DNA from: Candidatus Altimarinota bacterium
Lineage (GTDB): Bacteria; Patescibacteriota; Gracilibacteria; BD1-5; UBA6164
Direction: 5' to 3'
Length of the DNA stretch: 64,000 bases
NCBI GenBank assembly: GCA_028713225.1
Contig: JAQTOS010000002.1
Span: 62,001-126,000 of the forward strand
The notes beneath the pieces were generated by a model that worked only from the letters and a program-made list of their open reading frames with translations, made no database searches and had not been told where the DNA came from. Each line of letters opens with the position of its first letter. Position 1 is the stretch's first letter. The position numbers and the translations under genes are program-made. Of the stretch, positions 41,509-51,511 are shown piece by piece.

Positions 41509-42567
41509 TTATTCATTTGGAACAAGTTCTCAGATAACAACAAGTCTATTTATAGATGTTCAAACAGGGTAACAAGTCATAAGTGAAATTTCAGATTTTC
41601 ATTCATCTCTTTTCAAAATAGCAACTTCACCTGGTTTGATTACTTTTTTTTCTCTGATTTTATAAGTATATTTTTTTTGATTATAATAAACTATTATTTT
41701 ATCATTGAAAACTACTTTATCAAGAGTTGCAAAAACATCATTATAATCTCATTTTATCCAAGGAAAATTTGAAGAATGTCCAAATATAAACATATTTCCG
41801 TTTTCCCCAGGAGTTCAGCTACCAGGGTATCTAACAACTCAGTGAACAAGTTCTTCCATAAATACATCTTCAAGTTCTTTTACATTTGTAACTTGTTTAT
41901 TTTCTACATTTACTAGAGGAATATTCTTACCAATTTTTGGAATTATGATTCTATTTTCATAAGGAGTAATATCTATATCAATTCAAATATTTTCATTATT
42001 AGCTTCATAAACTAATTTTGTCATAGAATGATAATTTTTATTTTCAGTTTCTTCTGCTTTTGTTGCACTATTTAAATCTATAGCATCAGGATCAGCTAAT
42101 TTAGTTTGAGCTAAACTTTTAGCCATTTCAGCATTTTGTTTAGCTATTGCATCAGCATTTAAGTATGATGCGGCTATATCAAAATAAGCACTATAATTTG
42201 TAGCAGCAAGTAATAAAACAAATATTGCTCCAGAAGTAGTTATATAACTTAGAATAAATTTAAAAAATTCTTTGATTTTACTTGTTTTTATTTCATCAGT
42301 TGTTTCATTATTTAGACTTGCTATACTATTTTCATAATCAGCTATTATATCAGCTTCTACTAAATTCATAGATAAAACATCAGCTTCAATATTATTAATA
42401 TCAGTCGTTTCTAAACTATCTAATAAATCGAAATTTTCTGTACTATTTTTTTGTACTTCATCTATTTCAATAGATTCAAGTAAATCTATATTTGTATCTT
42501 CTATAAGTTCTTCATTAGCTAAGATATCTAATATATCTATATTTGTATTTTTGTTTTTGTTTTCCAT
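41509..42567 (-). CDS. sortase-family transpeptidase
   Basis: Predicted 352 aa. Long acidic Asp/Glu-rich cytosolic N-terminus (~100 residues), one membrane segment at about 107-130, then the sortase domain: 'GHSSNFPWIKGDYN' with the catalytic His and 'ISLMTCYPVGTSINRLVV' with catalytic Cys and Arg. Sortases join surface proteins to the envelope or assemble pilin-like polymers. No LPxTG substrate was recognised in the window. The acidic N-terminal tail is unusual. TGA-Gly present. Confidence 0.88.
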
Positions 42568-42728
42568 TTTGTTTTTATTTAATATTTATTTTTGTTTTTG
42601 TTAATTACAGGATTATTTTATCATTTATTTTTTTATAAATCAAAAATCTGAGAGAAAAAGCTTTTGACAATTAGTTAAATTTATTTTTATTTTAAAGAAT
42701 TTTAACATATAAATTAAGTGTATGCAAG

Positions 42729-42754
42729 AAAAAATCCCCTTTTTAGGGGGATTA
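42729..42754 (-). terminator. terminator of the DHH gene
   Basis: Minus strand AATCCCCCT-AAAA-AGGGGATT then U-run; overlaps the gene's stop codon. Confidence 0.85.
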
Positions 42755-43750
42755 AACTAATTCACTCAATTTATTTATTACTTCTTGTTCTATTTCATAG
42801 ATATTTCACTGAAGTCTGATGAAACCTGCAGCTTGTTTGTGTCATCCTCATCATAACATAGTACAAAAATCTGCTAAATCTACTCCATTTTCTTTGCTTC
42901 TGAAAGTAGCTTTTATTGTTCCATTTTCTAGTTCATATATTATAAAAACCACTAAACTTCAAGTTACTGTGCTCAAAAATTCATCAAGTAAACCTGTAAT
43001 ATCTTTATCAGAACTTCAAGTTTCGATGAAATAACTTTTAGGAACAATATTCCAAACTATTTTATTTTCTTTTATACTTTTAAGTCATTCAAGTACTTTT
43101 CACCAAAGTTTTATTTTGGAATATGATTTTTTCTTGAACAGATTTATAATTATATCTTGATGTCTAGCTCAAAGCTCAATTAATTCGCTTGCCACAAGTA
43201 GGGAATTGGCTGAAGAATTTGTGTTGAAGAAACTATTTGTATCAGTTATAACTCACATAAGCAAGCTAGTTGCCATATCACGAGTTATTATATTTTTCCC
43301 AAAAAACTCTTTTATGATTTCATAAGTGATTTCACAAGTAGAAGAAGAATTTACATCTATCAAATTTATATTTCAAATTCCTGGATTTGTTTTGTGGTGG
43401 TCTATACAAATAGTAGGAGTTCAAAGAAAAATATCTAAATAATCTGTATATCTTGCACCAAATTGTTCTATTCCAGCAACATCAAAATATATTATTAGAT
43501 CTGGTTTAAATGCTCTAATATCTAGATTTTCATCTATTACTCTATCCTCAGTCAAAAAATAATAAGTATCAGGAATTGGGTCTTCACTAGTTGCAGCAAT
43601 AGTTTTGTCAGAATTTTCCAAAGCTTTATAAAAAGCGTACAAACTACCATAAGCATCTCAATCCATTCTTCTATGATTTATTAGAAGTATTCTTTCACTT
43701 TTTTCTAGTAAGTGTCTAAATTTTTCTAAATCGTCTTTATTTATGTTCAT
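42752..43750 (-). CDS. DHH/DHHA1 phosphoesterase (NrnA-like)
   Basis: Predicted 332 aa. DHH-domain motifs: 'LINHRRMDGDAYGS' near 25, 'IIYFDVAGIEQ', 'CIDHHKTNP' near 125, and the C-terminal DHHA1 signature 'LGGGGHKQAAGF' near 305. Size and spacing fit NrnA-type enzymes that degrade very short oligonucleotides or pAp, or cyclic dinucleotides. Active-site Asp and His are present. TGA-Gly at the first motif and the GGGG loop. Confidence 0.88.
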
Positions 43751-43815
43751 ATTTTTTATATTTTTAGTTATTAATGAGTCATTATATATAAAATTTAAAA
43801 TATCAAAATTATTTT

Positions 43816-43844
43816 TTGACAAAGCTATTAAAAAGACTTAAACT
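43816..43844 (+). promoter_or_regulatory. promoter of the giant pseudopilin
   Basis: TTGACA, 17 bp, TAAACT. The bases around the -35 (TTGACAAAGCTATT) are repeated exactly in front of the pseudopilin gene at 62961. Confidence 0.6.
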
Positions 43845-43874
43845 CTACTTGTTTTATTTATTAAATTTTTATTT

Positions 43875-46298
43875 ATGAAAACAAGAAATAAAGCCTTTAC
43901 ATTTGTAGAGCTAATCGTATCTATTTGAATATTTTTACTTGTTACTACTATAGGATATGTTTCATATAGTTGAAGCGTAGAAACGAAAGATAATGCAAAA
44001 GTTAGCTCTGACTTGGCTACAATAGATAATTCATTTAAATCATATTTTGCAGAAAATAAATCACTTCCAGAAGCAAATGGAAATCAAAGCTTCTACAAAG
44101 ATGATTGATCTTATGCTCATGATGCATCTGATTCAGCTTATGGAGTCAGTTCTTTTATTTCAGAAAAAACTCTTCCAGCTAAATATTTAAATTCTATTCC
44201 ACTAGATCCAAGAACTAAATATTATTATGCTTATGCTAAAACTATAGATAATAAATATTATGAAATAGCCTGAGTGATAAAAAAAGATAATAATTATAAA
44301 TCTATTGTTTCATGATATTATCCAACAAAATGAAATGAACTTTCAAATTTGATTAGAGAATATAATTGACCAGAATTTGTAGCTAATAATTCAACAATTC
44401 ACTTTCCATATAATCCTGAAGAAAAAATATTAACAGCACAAGTAAATGACTATTCTTGAATAATCACAATAACACATAAATGAAATACAATAACTCAAAC
44501 TGATTGAACTTGAATACTTGATACAGCTTTAGTTACATGAGATAAAATAGTAGTGTGAGTTGCTTCAACAGCATCAATATTTTTTTCAGATGGTTCTAAG
44601 GCATATTTATGAGATAAAAACACTGCAAGTGAATTGAATTTATCAGATATGTCATATAAGGAAGATTCAAATTTATTCACAAAAGTAAAACTAGTTTTAA
44701 ATATATGAACACTCTGGACAAGTGCTTCAAAAATGAGTGATAACAGTAATTTTGAAGTAGATTCAAGTAATACAGTAGCTGCAGTAAGATGAACAATTTT
44801 CTGAGTTAGTGTTGATGCTGCATCAAATACAAATGTAGTTCTAGCTAAATGAAAAATATCAGTAAGTAAAATAGATACTGCTTGAATAATTACTCCATTC
44901 TATTTTCCATATCTTACTGATGCTTCAGGTATAATAAGTGTAACTTGAAGCGAAGCTCCAAAGTGAATACAAGTTCCAAGTACTGCTACATCACCAAGTT
45001 CATCAACTTGAGCAATAAATGAAATTCCAGGAAATCAAGATAATATAAATAATGTAATAAGTTGAGATACAAATATAAGTTTATCAGATTATAAAATCAA
45101 ACTTATAAATGTAACAAATTCAGGGACAACTACTCCATATCAAAATTTCCAAGCAAAGATATGAGTAGATAAAAAACTACTAAATAATTTTCAATATTTT
45201 AAATTGGATGATACTTATATTAGAAAATTTGATTGAATAGGAACTTGAACTTATACTTTCACTTGATATACTACTTTCGCTTCTTGAAATACTAATCTTG
45301 TTTGAATTAATAATACAGCTAATGGTACTTTACAAATGCAAGGTTCCATTTCATCTCCACTTCAATATATTCTTTCAAATTCAAATATTAATTGAAAATT
45401 TGAATTAAGAGCGTGTAAAATTAATCAAAAATGAGAGGAAATATGTAGCAAATCTTTGAATCTAAAAGTTCCAAATGGACTTATGAACTATAGTCCAAAA
45501 TGTCAAAAAGAAATAGTTACTTTTGGGACAGAGCAAGTAGATGATTCACTTTGTGATGATTGATATGAACTTGTTGGATATGCAGGGTATAATTATAATA
45601 ATTGAAATTATCATAATTTAGATTTAAATACTTATATTAATTCTACTAATTCTGTAATATATTCTAGTGGTGCTTCTATTAATAATACTAAACTTGTGCA
45701 ATCTTGAAGTTTATTTTACACAAGTTGAGATTTAACTAATTCTTTATCTTGAACAATGGATTGAGTCTATTATAATTTTCTAGATAATGGAATTTTCGAT
45801 TTTTGAGGTAATAAGTGAATATTCTTAGATAATTGGAATCCTACTAATGATTTCTTGCAATATAATATTTGAGATTTAAACTTAAATTCTTGAAGTTGAT
45901 TTGCTATAGAAATGAGTGTGAGAGGGGCTGCTTTGAAGAGGAATGATGGGCATGCTTATAATTTATTTACATTAGGTAATTATACGATGTATATTAATAC
46001 AAATTTATATGATGCTATATGAACTACGATGATTAGAACAACACCTTCGGGAACTGATAGGAGTTCTTATGAATGAAATATTTCTGATAATAAATTTTAT
46101 AAAGTAATTTCTATTTATAATAATTGAACATTAAGTATATATATTTATGATGAAAATAATTGAATAATTGTAAAAAGAGAAAATATTTCAATATCATCAA
46201 CTTTATTAATTGGAGATACTTTATATGTTTGAAGTACTAAGGATAAATTATCACAATGGAACGATATAATTGATTATGTTAAGGTTTATAAGAGATAA
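43875..46298 (+). CDS. giant pseudopilin with FecR-like and LamG-like domains
   Basis: Predicted 807 aa. N-terminal prepilin segment 'AFTFVELIVSIGIFLLVTTIG' split by TGA-Gly, Glu5 present. Residues about 240-330 resemble a FecR-type domain: 'KVKLVLNIGTLWTSASKM' then 'SNTVAAVRGTIFGVSVDA'. Around 460-560 are Cys-containing segments ('RACKINQKGEEICSKS'-like). The C-terminal ~200 residues look like a concanavalin/LamG jelly-roll ('FAIEMSVRGAALK', 'LYDAIGTTMIRT', 'IDYVKVYKR'). Such a pilin-anchored, multi-domain protein is probably a surface adhesin, perhaps at a pilus tip. Domain names are by pattern. Confidence 0.72.
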
Positions 46299-46308
46299 AT
46301 TTTGATAA

Positions 46309-46839
46309 TTGATAAAAAGCTATAAGATAATAAAAAATTATTTTATAGCTTTTTTATTTTGATTTTTTCAAAAAATTGCTGATTGACATGATGAACATTG
46401 ATTGAATTGGTTTAAATGAGCTTGAATATTTTTTTGAATTATTTGGTGAATTATATGATTTTTCTTAGTATTATCAAATAATTTAATAATGATAACTCAT
46501 TTAGCTATAGTCTTATACTGGATTTATAAGCTAAAAATAGATTATGTTAATCATGCTATTTCTATTATAATAATATTGTTCTGAGTTTTTTTATCTTGAT
46601 ATGAAATATCTAATTATTACTATGTTTTTGTGCTTTTAGTATCTTATATTATTTTTGATTTTATTAAGTTGAAATTAAAAAATAAATTTAAATATTTAGA
46701 TTTATTTTTTAAAAATAGATTACAATTTTTTCTTATTCCTATTATTTTTTCTATTTATGTATGAAATATATTATGAGTGGTTATAATATTTAATTTATTT
46801 TGAGTATATTTTGCAAATAAAATCTTTAAAATTAAGTAA
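46309..46839 (+). CDS. small polytopic membrane protein, unusual start
   Basis: Reading frame of 176 codons ending TAA 46837-46839; no ATG near its start. TTG 46309 is the first possible start and lies inside the terminator hairpin of the giant pseudopilin; TTG 46402 is another choice. The protein has about five hydrophobic segments and 'FQKIADGHDEHGLNWFKG' between the first two. Almost all glycines are TGA. No family recognised. The start is uncertain, the gene probable because the frame is long and coherent. Confidence 0.5.
46314..46356 (+). terminator. terminator of giant pseudopilin
   Basis: AAAAAGCTATAA pairs with TTATAGCTTTTT around an A/T loop. It overlaps the start of the next reading frame. 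Confidence 0.78.
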
Positions 46840-46868
46840 AATCTAATGTAAAAATTAGATTTTATTTT
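46838..46868 (+). terminator. terminator after membrane protein gene
   Basis: AAAATCTAAT pairs with ATTAGATTT, then T-rich. An extended -10 (TGTTATAAT, 46876-46884) follows and may start the next operon. Confidence 0.72.
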
Positions 46869-46915
46869 TGTTTTGTGTTATAATAGAAGTAAATAAATAC
46901 AAAAATAAAAAATAT

Positions 46916-47989
46916 ATGGCAGAAATACAGTATCAAAATTATGAAAATTGATATAATCAGAAGTCTAGTGAATATAATGATAATCACGAAACAATTGATT
47001 ATAATGAACTTCACAGAATATTGAATGAAAATAAGAAAAATGAATTATTAGAAAATGCTTGATTAAATGATTTTGATGAAAGTTTAGATGTGATATATAC
47101 TCAAAATAACGATTCTAAAATCAAGAAGTTTAAAATTCAGGATTTACCATTAGAAGATAATTCTGATTTAGCACTACCATTATTAAAAATATGATGAATT
47201 TGAACAGGAATATTATGAAAATATTTTGGAAAATTTTATGATTATATTAAAAATATTTTTGTAAAAAATGAAAAAGTTACTAAAGTAGAAAAAACTAATC
47301 TGAATAAATTAGAAAATAATGAATTAGCTTGAAAAATGCAAGAAACAGTAGGATGAACATATTCTAGTGAAAAGATGAAAAATTTTGTAAAAGAATTAGA
47401 TAAACTATGATTATCAACAAAAGAAAAAGCTAATTATGAAATTTTGCTGAAAAGTAAAATTGAAACAGCAAGTTTAAAACTAAAAGACAAATGAAAATTA
47501 ATAGAAACTGATAAAATAATAATAAACTGACTTGAATTTACTGCTGAAAATTGAAAAAACTGATTATTTGATATATTTGCCAAACTTGATTGAACTAAAA
47601 GAAAAGAAATTCTTGAAGCATTAGATAAATCTTGACTTGATAAGAAAATATATACAATACTTTCTTTGGATAGTTTGAAATATTGAATGGATGATATATT
47701 ACAAAATTGAAGTTTATCTCAAGCTAAAATACTATTTCGATGAAATAATATATGAAATTTAGATAAAAAAATATTAAATGATATAACTAGGGACAAAATA
47801 GGACAACAAAAATTAGATAATATTCTTGATATATTTGATGATTTAGTTGAAAAAACTAGAAATAAACAAGAATTAATAGATGTAAGAGATTGATTATATC
47901 AATTGAATAAATCTATTAAAAATAATCCGTTATATTATAATAAGACTAATAATATAATAAATAATATAAATTTAAAATTAAATAAATAA
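46916..47989 (+). CDS. hypothetical protein, first gene of a three-gene unit
   Basis: Predicted 357 aa, with one short Gly-rich hydrophobic stretch near residue 85-100 ('LLKIGGIGTGILGKYFGKF', all glycines TGA or GGA) that might insert in a membrane; the rest is charged and helical. No family recognised. Starts a tight unit: 3 bp to the 151-aa gene and 5 bp from there to the broken fic gene, so the products may once have acted together (toxin-like enzyme plus partners). That is inference. Confidence 0.62.
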
Positions 47990-47992
47990 AAT

Positions 47993-48448
47993 ATGTCTAA
48001 AGAAAATAAATTAAAATATTTTGATAATACTCCACAATCTAGCGAAGATTGAATGGGGATAATGGAGAGAATTGTTGAAGCTAGTCAATGATTTAAAAAT
48101 GATACTAATGATATAATAAATAATCTTGAACAAAGACTACACAATTATCAGATTGAATTAATAAGTAAAATTATAGATGATTTAAAAGTTAAATTATGAA
48201 ATAATTCTGAAAATAAATTAGAAATTCAAGAATTTGTAGATAAATTTATTAGCTATAAACTGTATTTAGAAAAGAAAATAGATTACTATAATTTTTGCAG
48301 GAAGAATTATAATATGAAATCAATAGAACAAGAAAATCAGTTTTTTTGAAATAGAGAAGAATGCCATAAATTTTATGATGATTATCAAAAATTAGAAGAC
48401 GAATTAGTAGATATGGTATTATTTTACGAAAATAAATTTAACACTTAA
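47993..48448 (+). CDS. hypothetical helical protein
   Basis: Predicted 151 aa, charged, helical, soluble, with two Cys in 'YNFCRKNYN' and 'REECHKF'. Starts 3 bp after the preceding stop and ends 5 bp before the fic reading frame. The place next to a Fic gene would suit an antitoxin or chaperone, but the usual Fic inhibitory motif is not evident. No family recognised. TGA-Gly present. Confidence 0.6.
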
Positions 48449-48453
48449 AAACT

Positions 48454-49161
48454 ATGTTAGAAAAAATTAAAAATACTATTAAATTAACAACAGATATTTA
48501 TCTAGAAAAACATTTACCAAGAATCCCCGAAGATAAAAAGCAACTTGCTATAAATGCTTATGAAAAAGATATAGAAAGATTGGCTTTATTTATCTATAAT
48601 TCTTGATTTTTGAATGCTGATTTCATATTATCAGAAGATTTTATAAAATGAATTCATAAATCATTTTATCCTGAAAATTTTACTCAAAAATGAATAGATG
48701 AAAATGGGAAAGAAATTATTTGGATGATACCGGGAGAATATAAAAAAATAGATAACTTTGCAAATACAAAGGAAAAAATAAGCTTTTTTTCCGATTTACC
48801 ATGATGGACTGAAGAAAAAGCTCAATATACAAAAAAGGAATTAGTAGAAGAAGAAATAAAAAAATTAGTTAATGATTTCAATTTTTCATATAATAATTCG
48901 AGTAATTTACAAACTAAAAAAGATTTAGTATTTTAACTTATTCTTGATATAGTTCGCATTCATCCATTTTCAGATTGAAATGGTAGAGTCGCTTGAATTT
49001 TACTTGATTTATATTTAGTTAAATTAGGATTTTCTGGAATTTGATTAAAAACAATTGTTTCAAAAGATAAATTAGAGTGAGACAGAACTATTTTTTTAGT
49101 ACAAAACCAAAGAAATCCAAAATATATCTATGATTTTATTGAGGCTCATAGAAACAGCTAG
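48454..49161 (+). pseudogene. fic: Fic-domain protein broken by an in-frame TAA
   Basis: The frame encodes about 235 residues and keeps the Fic active-site loop 'HPFSDGNGRVAGILL' (His and the phosphate-binding GNGR). A TAA at 48934-48936 interrupts it about 12 residues before that loop ('LVF' stop 'LILDIVRIHPF'), without a shift of frame. Fic proteins move AMP or other groups onto protein hydroxyls. With TAA as a true stop, no active protein is made unless an unusual internal start is used. Either a recent nonsense mutation or a sequencing error of one base. Confidence 0.78.
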
Positions 49162-49184
49162 CACGAAGTGCCAGCTGTTTCTTA
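49151..49184 (+). terminator. hairpin at the fic gene end
   Basis: GAAACAGCT-GCAC pairs with GTGC-AGCTGTTTC (one bulge on each side) around GAA. The T-run is short, so a weak terminator; it includes the fic stop codon. Confidence 0.62.
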
Positions 49185-49241
49185 ATTATATAATATATTC
49201 TTGTTAAATATTTATTTACTTTTATTTTCTAGACAAAAGAA

Positions 49242-49266
49242 AACAGCCTCATTCTGAGGCTGTTAT
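49242..49266 (-). terminator. terminator of the HDOD gene
   Basis: Minus strand AACAGCCTC...GAGGCTGTT followed by TTCTTTT; the gene's TGA codon sits in the loop region. Confidence 0.85.
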
Positions 49267-50094
49267 TTTGTTGAGCACTTGCATAATATTTTTTCTGTTG
49301 AAACCGAATGATTCAGCTTTTACTAGAATATCATTTAACTCTTCATCACTTAAGATTTTTAGAGAAAAGATGTTTTTTACTATGTGCAGTACTTTTGCTA
49401 TTTTTCCTAGCTGTTTTGCTAGTTTTTGATTATCAAATTTTAACGAAAGTTCTTCTTCCGCTATTTCAGGACAGTCAATAAATTTCATTACATTTACAAG
49501 TTCATTGTCCATATTCCACTTTTCAAAAAGTAAATATGAAAATTCATAGCTTGTTATATCGGCAAATTCTTTTTCAATGATAGCTATTTCACTTTGTTTA
49601 GCTTCTTTGAATTTTGAAAAGAATTCGATATCTTTATTGTTTGTTTTTAATAGTATGGAAAAAGGAATTTTTCCTAGTTCCATCATAAAGGCAAAAAAGC
49701 CTATTTTATCCTTAAAATCAGGAAACTCAATATTAGCCCATTGTATCGCAAAAGCAGTTTGCTTTTTGGATAATTCAGAAAGAATTTCTGTATCAATCTC
49801 ATATGCAGATATATTTTTATCAAATACAGCTTTCATAATGGTTTGATAAACCCATGCCTTTATTAAACTTTTCCCAAATAATGCAATAGCTCTATGTACT
49901 GAATTAATTTCATTTTTGAAACCATATAATGGGGAATTTGCAGACTTTAAAACATAGCTAATAAGTCCTTGATCTTCGTTAATTATTGCAGCCATTTTGG
50001 ATACTTCAAAATCGGAGCTATTTAGGATAGCTTCAATCTTAATAATACTTGTAGGCAGAGATGGTATTTCTATTTTATCAAGAATCTGCTTCAT
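49249..50094 (-). CDS. HDOD-domain protein, foreign-looking, ends in TGA
   Basis: 281 aa to the first TGA. An HDOD domain fills most of the length: 'IPSLPTSIIKIEAILNSSDF', 'IINEDQGLISYVLKSANSPLYG', 'SVH RAIALFGKSL' and 'FMMELGKIPFSILL'. HDOD proteins are signal-output modules without the metal HD pair. All glycines are GGN, no internal TGA, canonical SD (AAGGAG, about 6 nt before ATG) and own TTGACT-N16-TATAAA promoter. The final TGA would be read as Gly in this genome, adding 9 residues before TAA. Likely acquired recently from a standard-code bacterium, or misassembly. Confidence 0.85.
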   Translation of the reverse strand: MKQILDKIEIPSLPTSIIKIEAILNSSDFEVSKMAAIINEDQGLISYVLKSANSPLYGFKNEINSVHRAIALFGKSLIKAWVYQTIMKAVFDKNISAYEIDTEILSELSKKQTAFAIQWANIEFPDFKDKIGFFAFMMELGKIPFSILLKTNNKDIEFFSKFKEAKQSEIAIIEKEFADITSYEFSYLLFEKWNMDNELVNVMKFIDCPEIAEEELSLKFDNQKLAKQLGKIAKVLHIVKNIFSLKILSDEELNDILVKAESFGFNRKNIMQVLNKITASE

Positions 50095-50128
50095 GATATC
50101 TCCTTTTTTGTGTTTTTATTTGTTATAT

Positions 50129-50156
50129 TTTATACAAAATATTAGACTTGAGTCAA
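50129..50156 (-). promoter_or_regulatory. promoter of the HDOD gene
   Basis: Minus strand TTGACT, 16 bp, TATAAA. Confidence 0.78.
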
Positions 50157-50254
50157 GTTTTTTATCATTTTTCTTTTTTGAAAAAGTTATTTGGATTTTT
50201 CTGTATTTTTATTAATATGTCATGCGTATATATTAAATCTTGAATAGTATTTTT

Positions 50255-51508
50255 ATGGCAAACAAACAAGTTGATTACAAATTATTTTTTACAGTTTTTT
50301 CTCTTATTATTTTCTGAATGATAATGATAAGCTCAGTTTCTGTTTATTCTTCTTATAAAGTAACTAGTCTTATGGCTAAGGCTTGAAGTATAACAGATGC
50401 TTATAATTATTTTTATGTATTTAGAAGTATAATTCATGTAAGTATTTCACTTTTCTTACTTGCGATATTTGTAAAAGTTCCATATAAATATTATGAAAAA
50501 CATGCAAAATGACTTTTTGTATGAAGTTTAGCTTTACTGATTATAGTTTTGGTAATGTGAGCAACTTGGAATTGAGCTAGAGGTTGGATAGATTTACCAT
50601 TTTTGCCTTTTGCAATACAGCCCACGGAATTTTTGAAAATCACGCTTATTATATATTTAGCCTATTTTTTCAAGATGAATCATAAAAATATAACATCTTT
50701 TCAAAATAGTTTTATGCCATTTTCTGCTATTGTAGTTTTTGTTGTTTTTCTTATTGCATTGCAACCAGATTTCTGAACTATATTACTTCTTGTTCCATTA
50801 TCAGTTATTATATTTTTCTCAGCCGGTGCAAATGTTAAATATCTAGGAATTCTTTTTGTTACTTGAATGCTATTTGCTACTATGATTTATCATATATGAA
50901 AATATGATACGACCCATCCAGAATCTAGAAATAAATTGTCTTATATAACAGATAGGATAGATAATTTTTTGAGTAATAGTGAAGATTCTATAAAAAATAA
51001 AACTATAAATTATCAAACTGAGCAAGGTCTTATTGCTATTTGAAGTGGTTGATTTTCAGGACTTTGATTTGGTTCATCTGTACAAAAATTTTGATATTTA
51101 CCAGAAGTGCAATGAGATTTTATATTTTCAGTAATAATTGAAGAATTAGGTTTCCTTTGAGCTTTAGTTTTGATTTCATTATATATATTTATATGATATA
51201 GATGATTTTATATAGCATTTCATTCGCCAGATTTATTTGCTAGATATGTGGCTATTGGTATAACTTCACGGTTACTTTTACAAGCTTTTATAAATATGTG
51301 AGTAAATTTGAATGTTATTCCTCTGACTTGAGTAACTTTACCTTTTGTAAGTTATGGTTGATCTAGTTTGATGTCATCTGTTATTTGACTTGCAATTTTG
51401 CTGAATATTTCAAGAGATATAGATTTGACTAAATCATCAAGATGAATAATTTTTAAATGAATTTTTCCAAAAAATAGAATTTTTATAAGAAATCATAATC
51501 AAAATTAA
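50255..51508 (+). CDS. ftsW: FtsW/RodA/SpoVE-family cell-wall polymerase
   Basis: Predicted 417 aa with about ten membrane segments. SEDS-family motifs: 'GARGWIDL' near 112, 'QPTEFLKI' near 124, 'ALQPDFGTILLL' (conserved Asp) near 170, and 'GVTLPFVSYGGSSL' near 355. SEDS proteins polymerise glycan strands with a class B PBP; FtsW (division) versus RodA (elongation) cannot be fixed. Starts 161 bp after the divergent foreign HDOD gene. Three bases separate its stop from the mutS ATG, so they are co-transcribed. Confidence 0.9.
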
Positions 51509-51511
51509 AAT

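Noticed and set aside
42660-42700. TTGACA box on the plus strand upstream of the DHH gene end
   Set aside because: No -10 at a proper distance, and it would read against two minus-strand genes.
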